A stretch of DNA of 64,000 bases from Prorocentrum cordatum. Lineage: Eukaryota; Sar; Dinophyceae; Prorocentrales; Prorocentraceae. Position 1 is the stretch's first letter; each line of letters starts with the position of its first letter. Below the pieces are notes generated by a model that did not search any database, was not told the DNA's origin, and saw nothing but the letters and a program-made list of their open reading frames with translations. The DNA lies in contig CAUYUJ010000869.1 of the NCBI GenBank assembly GCA_963575745.1, positions 137,501-201,500 of the forward strand, given 5' to 3'. This document shows positions 58,748 through 64,000 of the stretch, piece by piece. Made by a program: the position numbers and the translations under genes.

Positions 58748-60100
58748 GCGAAGATACTCGAGGACGTTCCACGGGCCACGACCGATGCACGGTTTGTCTT
58801 CTTGCTCGGGTTCAGGCGCTGCGGGCCCCGAGTCGGGCGGCCCACCTCCTCCTCCCCCCCCCCCGAGGGGGGGTCATCACGTGAGGGAAGTCCGCCAGAT
58901 GGTGGCTGACCCACTCCGTCGCCGGCTGAGCCGGGGGGGGGGGCGCCACCATTGCCTCCACTGGCTAAGCCAGGAGGATTCTCAGCGCAGGGAGGCTGGC
59001 CAGCTGGTGGCTCGCCAGCTGCCTGTTTCGCATTCCCACGATCATCCAATGATGGCTGATATTGGCCCACAACTGCTGGTTGGCAAGTCTTGGCGATCGG
59101 GTCGTCGGGCGTCTCCGTTGCATTATTTGGCTTCTTTTGTGGCGAGTCCTCATCCTCATCCGGGTTGAGTCCGTCTTCGGCAAGCCATTTCTCAAAGTTC
59201 CGTGGCCTCTTCCAAGGACGTTGTCTCTTCCTCCAGTGCACTGCCTGCTTAGGTGCGTCCCCGAAGTATGCTGCCTTAGCGGCGGCAGTAAGAGCTTCTT
59301 CGACCACGTGCACGGGCGCGCCGTATTTTCCGTTTACCACACTGGAAAAGCGAACATCGCCCCCCACCTTTCCCCAACAGCTGAGCCGTGGGGAGGCTTC
59401 CGAGAGGAAGGCGTCCAAATATCAATCCAGACGTTTTGAAAGCCTTTCTCCCTGTGTTCTGCCACTGGTACACTCACATAACTGCCCCAGTGGTTCTCGC
59501 AGTAAACTGCCGGGCCGACAGTGGGACCAAAAACTTCTCCCGGTTCGAGCGCTCTGATTATACCACGAAAGCTCTCGTCTGGGGGTTCTGCGTACACCCT
59601 ACTGATCAGCTTCGTCTTTTCGTCAAGATACGTTTGGAGGAACGTTCCCACGGGGATTTTGTCGACGTCAGGAGGGGCACAATCGAAACGGCAAGTCTCC
59701 TTCCGTTCAAACATAGTCCAATGTGCGGTCCACGGGTCCTGGGAGATCTGGGAGTATAAACGCTGGAATATCGTCTGAGACGTTGTTTCCAGGTCCGCCC
59801 TCAATGCAGTCACGACGGCGTCATTTCTCGTGTAAAGTATGTCGTTCTTCCACATTGTGTAGCGCCAACCCCAGCCCTTTGACGGCACAAACTTGATGGT
59901 TCCGTCTCTGGGTCCCGCACGGCACCACTCCATTAGTTTATCAGGGAGGCACTTGAAGACTTCTTTGTTCCTCCATGCCTCGACGTCTTCCACATCGGGG
60001 CCAGTCACTTTCTTTGAGCGAGAATTGTCCTGGGGGGCAGTTGTCATTTCAGCATCATGTTCTGATATAATGTCATTTGGACTGAACTGTTCATGTCCTG
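58744..60100 (-). CDS. Element 2 block B (two overlapping frames)
   Basis: Frame 59334-60587 carries the tail of the A-B linker and then FVPSKGWGWRYTMWKNDIL, NDAVVTALRADLETT, DPWTAHWTMFERKETCRFDC, GEVFGPTVGPAVYC and GERWGAMFAF. Frame 58744-59418 continues with VVEEALTAAAKAAYFGDA and an acidic/Gly-rich tail. It is less broken than in element 1 and is the better reference for this unassigned domain. Confidence 0.6.
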
Positions 60101-60402
60101 ACCCATCCGGCTGAGCCGGTGGGCAAGCCATCCCGCTCGGCTGAGCCGGCGTTGAGGCTTTTCGAATTGTGGCGAGGAGAGCATGATTATAATCCTCTCC
60201 CTCTCTGCCCTTGTCAACAACAACGTCGGAATCAATTTCATCCATGATGTCGTCAGAACAGATTGAGATCGCGTCATCACCCAGTGTTCCGTCCGCCTTC
60301 TTCGTCAGCGGACGACGCATGGGTTCAGTCGTCGGTGTCTCCAGCACGCGGGGACCGCGGCAAGCGAGATTCGAGCAGTCGCGGCAAGGCAACCGCTCGC
60401 CT

Positions 60403-61439
60403 CTACGGGGGGCCGGTCGCGGGGCAACCCGCGCAGGCTGTTGAGCCGAAACGGCAGCGGCGCAAATAGGATTGATAAAAGAGGTAGGATGGCGATGAGA
60501 CGACTTGCTTGGCGAAATCATCGGTGTAATCTTCAGCGCTCTTACACTCTCTTCTCCTAGCCTCAACATGCTCGCGTGCGCCATCACATCTGCGTTCTAA
60601 CCCCTCCGCAACAATGGGAGAAGTGGTGGCTATCGTCCAGGGCTTTTTCATGAAATTGCCCTTACTATCCTTCAATCCGCACGCGCGCCCGCGCAGCGCC
60701 GTCTTGGCAAATCCCAACTCTCGAGGGAAACTCTTTACCTGAGGGTCTCTCAAATTAGTACATTGGGTAGGCCATTCGATACATGCAATGCCTCCCGCTT
60801 TGTGCACGGCACGGGCAATCTCACGGAAATTCCAAAATAAATAACGGAAATCAGTTCTAATGCCCCGAAGTCTGCGCATGGCTCTGTGGTTTCCGGCGCG
60901 GAAGTAATGCGCCTCGTTCGCACGCTGCCAAGGGGGGCCTCCTGTGCACGGCATGGAGCCACACAGCGTAATATGTTTTCCCTCAAACGCAGCTATGTCG
61001 TGAAGCGCTATTTTGAGTCCCTCATCCCTCCTCATATCTTCTTCTTCAGTGTACCGAATCACTTTGCACGAGCTGTCAAAGAAATTCTTCGGGTTTCCTA
61101 TTCTACTTTGTGGGCCGCAACAGCACTCTAATAAAAGCCTTTCCCCGGTCCACTGAGTGGCCAGGGCGCAACCTTCTTGGATTTCAAATTCTGCGCATCC
61201 CGTCCATTTGCTAAACAATAATCACCGTCGCTAGAATCGCCATCTGAATCATATTCAACTGGGTGATGATATCTGCTTTCTTCGTCACGCCAATTATCGA
61301 TGCGATCTATCGTCAAACCTTGTTGAGAGTTGACGGCATATGTGCGACGTTTATCATCAAGCTTATCAATCTCGACGGGACAACCGCCCATTGTCGGCGT
61401 ACATGTGACAAGTCTTGGGACATAGCGATGTCGTATCAA
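60403..61439 (-). CDS. Element 2 block A: methyltransferase-like domain, core in one frame
   Basis: Frame 60403-61218 holds the whole core: ERLLLECCCGPQSRIGNPKN (glycine-containing first loop, residues 27-46), LCGSMPCTGGPPWQ (Pro-Cys at 90-91), TDFRYLFWNFREIARAVHKA, ACIEWPTQC (Glu-Trp-Pro at 148-150) and GLKDSKGNFMKKPWTI. An N-terminal extension lies in 61128-61439 (YVPRLVTC, RRTYAVNSQQGLTIDRIDNW). These residues are the ones shared with element 1. The domain is about 220 residues, shorter than a typical cytosine methyltransferase. Catalysis is not established. Confidence 0.5.
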
Positions 61440-61783
61440 AGTATTGCCTTGCCTCGTCCATTCATTCCTTTTGACAGAGAAGCATCCTCCCTGTTTTCAA
61501 GTCTCTTGGAAGGCTCTGATTCGCGTTCACTGTCCGATATTCCAAACGTGGTTTTCATCTCACGATCGGAGCTTCTTTTCGTTGCGTTTTCAATCGCTCT
61601 CGTTTTCTCGGAGCTTCTGCTGTAACACTCTTTGCCCATTCGAGGAGTGACATTACCTGCAACATCGGCTGAGCTGACTGCATTCTTCGTCCTTAATAAC
61701 CCCTCGGCTTGGCCGGGGGCAGCCACAACGGGTTTACCTTTGTTGGGGCGTTGTTTCTTTTTGTTTGACTTTTTGCTAGGCAT
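61436..61783 (-). other. Element 2 basic linker between RNase H and block A
   Basis: The sequence KKSNKKKQRPNKGKPVV and a Ser/Glu/Arg-rich part follow RNase H. They are connected to it across a frameshift in the run of C (plus strand) at 61830-61839, and to block A across another near 61440. Confidence 0.55.
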
Positions 61784-62489
61784 GGCAGCTCCTCTCCGCA
61801 GGGCCAGGCCCAGGCGGGGCTTCAGACCCCCCCCCCCCGGGTTTCAGGGGAAGTCCGTCAGACAACATCGAATCAAGATAATCAAGGTACCGCTTAGCGG
61901 CCCAGAGCCTAGGCGTCACTATGTTGACGAGGTATAAAACTTTGACCCATGCCATTGGGTCAACGACTCGTTTTGTTCCAATATCTGCAGCCTCGTTTTG
62001 TGTTCTTTCATATTGTAACTGAACAAGGCCACGAGAAAGTTGTTTGGACACAGCTGCTGCATCAATTCTATGCGTGCTTGGTAGGTGCATCAGCTTCATT
62101 GACCCGCCTGCTTTGATGACTTTGCAAACTGCTCGGTTATCTTCCAAGAACAAACATCGCGCAGGTCTATCCAGCAGGATCTCCCACAGCGGCAATGCCG
62201 CAAGCAGCCCCTTGCGTAACGCAAGGCCGGCCGCAACGATTTCGGCTTCAAGGGTGCTATGAGAGACGCATGTTTGTCTTTGCGAACTCATCGATTGTCC
62301 CGCCCGTGTATATGGGCCCCATATGGCTTGGTAACTCGCGCTCGTGCTCCTGTGTGTTCGGATATCACTCGCCAGATCTGCATCAGAGTACTGTTTTAAC
62401 AGAACATCCTCCTTCTTATCACCCACCCACGAGGTCATACGATAATGAGATGTACACTTTATATACCATATTAGGCGGAAGAGTTCCAT
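61776..62489 (-). CDS. Element 2 RNase H
   Basis: Motifs as in element 1: QYSDADLASDIRTHRS, CVSHSTLEAEIVAAG, CLFLEDNRAVCKVI, STHRIDAAAVSKQLSRG and NEAADIGTKRV. The Asp following IVAA in element 1 is Gly here; the catalytic Glu and Asp are kept. The frame starts after a shift near 62540 relative to the RT. Confidence 0.85.
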   Translation of the reverse strand: MELFRLIWYIKCTSHYRMTSWVGDKKEDVLLKQYSDADLASDIRTHRSTSASYQAIWGPYTRAGQSMSSQRQTCVSHSTLEAEIVAAGLALRKGLLAALPLWEILLDRPARCLFLEDNRAVCKVIKAGGSMKLMHLPSTHRIDAAAVSKQLSRGLVQLQYERTQNEAADIGTKRVVDPMAWVKVLYLVNIVTPRLWAAKRYLDYLDSMLSDGLPLKPGGGGSEAPPGPGPAERSCHA

Positions 62490-64000
62490 ATCTTGTTGTT
62501 CTGTCCATTTTGTGATGCAACTGGCAGTTTGAACACGGCACGGAGTAAGTCATATCTTGCCATTCTAGCCCCGTAATGTATTTTCATCAACACTTGTGCT
62601 GCAATTGGATGAAGCACTCCCGACTGAGTCGGTGGCTCAGGGCCATCAGGGCTAGCTGCTGCGGCATCGAGGCCAATCACCTCTATTTCTTGATCAGGAG
62701 GGCCGGTGTCAACGTTGATCTGTAACGCTGATGCTACAGCCTCCTCAGCTGGGGAGTAAATCTCTCCTCTGGGGCCGCCCTGTCCGTCTTCTAGGTCAGT
62801 AAGTTCTGGACCGAACGGGGTACCCGCGGCCAGATAAGTGGCCGGGTCTGTGTCCGTTAATTGAGCATATAAGGTAACACAGGAATCGAACAACTCAGTC
62901 ATATCGTATTCGATGACTTTTACTAATTTAGGGTCTCTCGGCTGGTATGGCTCGGTCATCTGAGATGCCGAGTCACCCCCCGTTTCCTCCTCGCTACTCT
63001 CGTCTGTGACGGAGGCGTTTTTCTTAACTTTTGGAGGAGGCGGGTCGAGTACAGCAGGTAACTCTCCGCGCCACTCAATTGTCTGAGTTGATAATCTATG
63101 CTCGCATCCGAAGTATCGTCCAACAGCTGTTGGAGGATCTATTTCTATGCCCTTAGGGCAATTTTCCGAAGGTTCTTGAAGCAACTTCCATCCCTGGGCA
63201 AGCTTGTCGGCAGGTCCCGACAATTTAAAATCATCGACATAGATGATCAAGAAAATTTGCAATTCTTTGTGGAAATAACAGCTGCGCCACGGACTACATT
63301 TCACAAAACCTTTCACCGTGACATGTCCCTCGCAATGCTGTTCCCAGTGCCCGCCCGAATCAGGGTGTCCGTGCAAAGATAAGTACAGTGGACACACAGG
63401 GTTCCTCATGTTGGACCATGCTTTGGGCCATTCATCACAAGGCAAGAAAACCCAAGTGGGAGTTCCTCCCAACTTTGATTGTGTGTAAGCTTGTCGTGCG
63501 TCAGCTTGTTCGATGCGATGGACTTCAAACAGCCCGTAAGTATCGGCTGCTTTGCTGGCCTGCATTGTCGCGGGACTGCTGGAAAGTTCCTGACATAGTG
63601 CCGCGTCTTTGTTTTGATCTCTAAAAACTTGAACCGTCAAAGACCACCCGACCTTTGTACTTGCGGCCATTGCGCCCCAGCGGTAACTCTGAGTTCGTTT
63701 CAACAAGGATCGCAAACAAGCGGCCAACATGGGCCGTTTTCCCTTTTAGTTCTGCAGCAACATCGGAATATTCCCTAACACCGTCTTCAATCCATGTGCC
63801 AATGTCTCGCAGTCTGTCCGACTCTTTTCTCAAGGCAGCTTGAGCGTCTTTGTTTGCCTTTGCCTCGTCTTTCGAGACAGATCTGGCTACAGCGGCATCT
63901 ATGCGGGCGCATTGCCAGTCATTGGGAAGTTGGAAAGGCTCACCAATGACATATATTATATATGTAAAAGGATTATAAAAGTATTGCAAGTCAAATCTTT
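62471..64000 (-). CDS. Element 2 reverse transcriptase (copia type), one frameshift
   Basis: Frame 63621-63989 has NPFTYIIYVIGEPFQLPNDW and GRVVFDGSS, and after a one-base shift near 63635 frame 62471-63730 continues with VQVFRDQNKDAAL, DARQAYTQSKLGGTPTWVFL, LIIYVDDFKLSG (YVDD at 63230-63241), GRYFGCEHRLS and the conserved acidic insertion. Protein similarity to the element 1 RT is high. The upstream part, with integrase, protease and Gag, lies outside the window. Confidence 0.88.

Larger units (their letters stand above)
50845..62967. repeat. Dispersed short inverted repeats with mostly TGA/TTA/TAA loops (element 2)
   Basis: Sites include CCTGG-g-CATC-TGA-GATG-CCAGG (50845-50866), GAGGC-TGA-GCCTC (52233-52245), GCGGC-TTA-GCCGC (55661-55673), CCGGC-TGA-GCCGG (58922-58934 and 60107-60119), CTGGC-TAA-GCCAG (58961-58973), CCGAC-TGA-GTCGG (62620-62632) and CTCGG-t-CATC-TGA-GATG-CCGAG (62951-62972). 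The arms are paired as in element 1, but the loop usually ends in A instead of G. Confidence 0.7.
49659..64000 (-). mobile_element. Element 2: second giant copia-type retrotransposon, 5' part beyond the window
   Basis: The 3' LTR (49659-50000) is followed, going upstream, by blocks H to A, RNase H and RT in the same order and orientation as element 1, and the window ends just before the integrase. The distance from YVDD to the purine tract is about 13.2 kb, against 14.6 kb in element 1. Protein similarity to element 1 is clear over folded blocks and low in linkers, so the two are distinct families or subfamilies rather than recent duplicates. Frameshifts and at least one nonsense codon are present. 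Confidence 0.85.

Noticed and set aside
49659-64000. Element 2 as a segmental duplication of element 1
   Set aside because: LTRs, linkers and third codon positions are strongly diverged, loop bases differ, and frame breaks are at different sites, so they are separate insertions of related families.

Overview
The window looks like nuclear DNA of a dinoflagellate. This is an inference from the kinds of mobile elements present; no host marker gene, rRNA or tRNA was recognised. It is GC-rich, carries no convincing host gene, and consists of retroelements in various states of decay separated by satellites and microsatellites. The two large LTR elements have a Ty1/copia-type gene order (protease, integrase, reverse transcriptase, RNase H). 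The style of the LINE and methyltransferase-like relics is also the style seen in dinoflagellate genomes.

Layout. 1-3670: a frame-broken LINE (minus strand: N-terminal region, AP-endonuclease, reverse transcriptase running off the left edge). 3671-5154: purine-rich repeats. 5155-29548: element 1, a complete 24.4 kb LTR retrotransposon on the minus strand with two 312-bp LTRs, a primer-binding site, a very long gag, PR-IN-RT-RH, and then about 12.5 kb of further coding sequence. 29549-33640: palindrome array, microsatellites, a broken methyltransferase-like relic and a GC-rich repeat array. 33640-38990: a plus-strand LINE relic whose RNase H is split by a block of tandem repeats. 38990-49658: satellites (an 82-bp satellite in two arrays), CTC tracts and unassigned sequence. 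49659-64000: element 2, a relative of element 1 on the minus strand, with its 3' LTR inside the window and the region upstream of RT beyond the right edge.

The most interesting content is the coding region downstream of RNase H in both LTR elements. Comparing the two copies shows the same order of conserved blocks, here named A to H. A is a methyltransferase-like block (CCGP, PC and EWP motifs). B and B' are unassigned. C is possibly SGNH-hydrolase-like. D has an HGT motif like ADP-ribosyltransferases. E resembles tRNA 2'-phosphotransferase (Tpt1/KptA), with an RH pair and RACQGHS. F to H are unassigned, with a Cys/His cluster in F. Homology continues across nearly every frame break, so the ancestor probably encoded one giant polyprotein (about 7,800 codons) from Gag to block H. 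Both present copies have frameshifts and stops and are probably dead, unless some breaks are sequencing errors.

Both elements are also peppered with tiny inverted repeats: arms of 4-8 bp around a three-base loop. The arms differ from site to site but stay self-complementary, including compensated changes between orthologous sites in the two elements.
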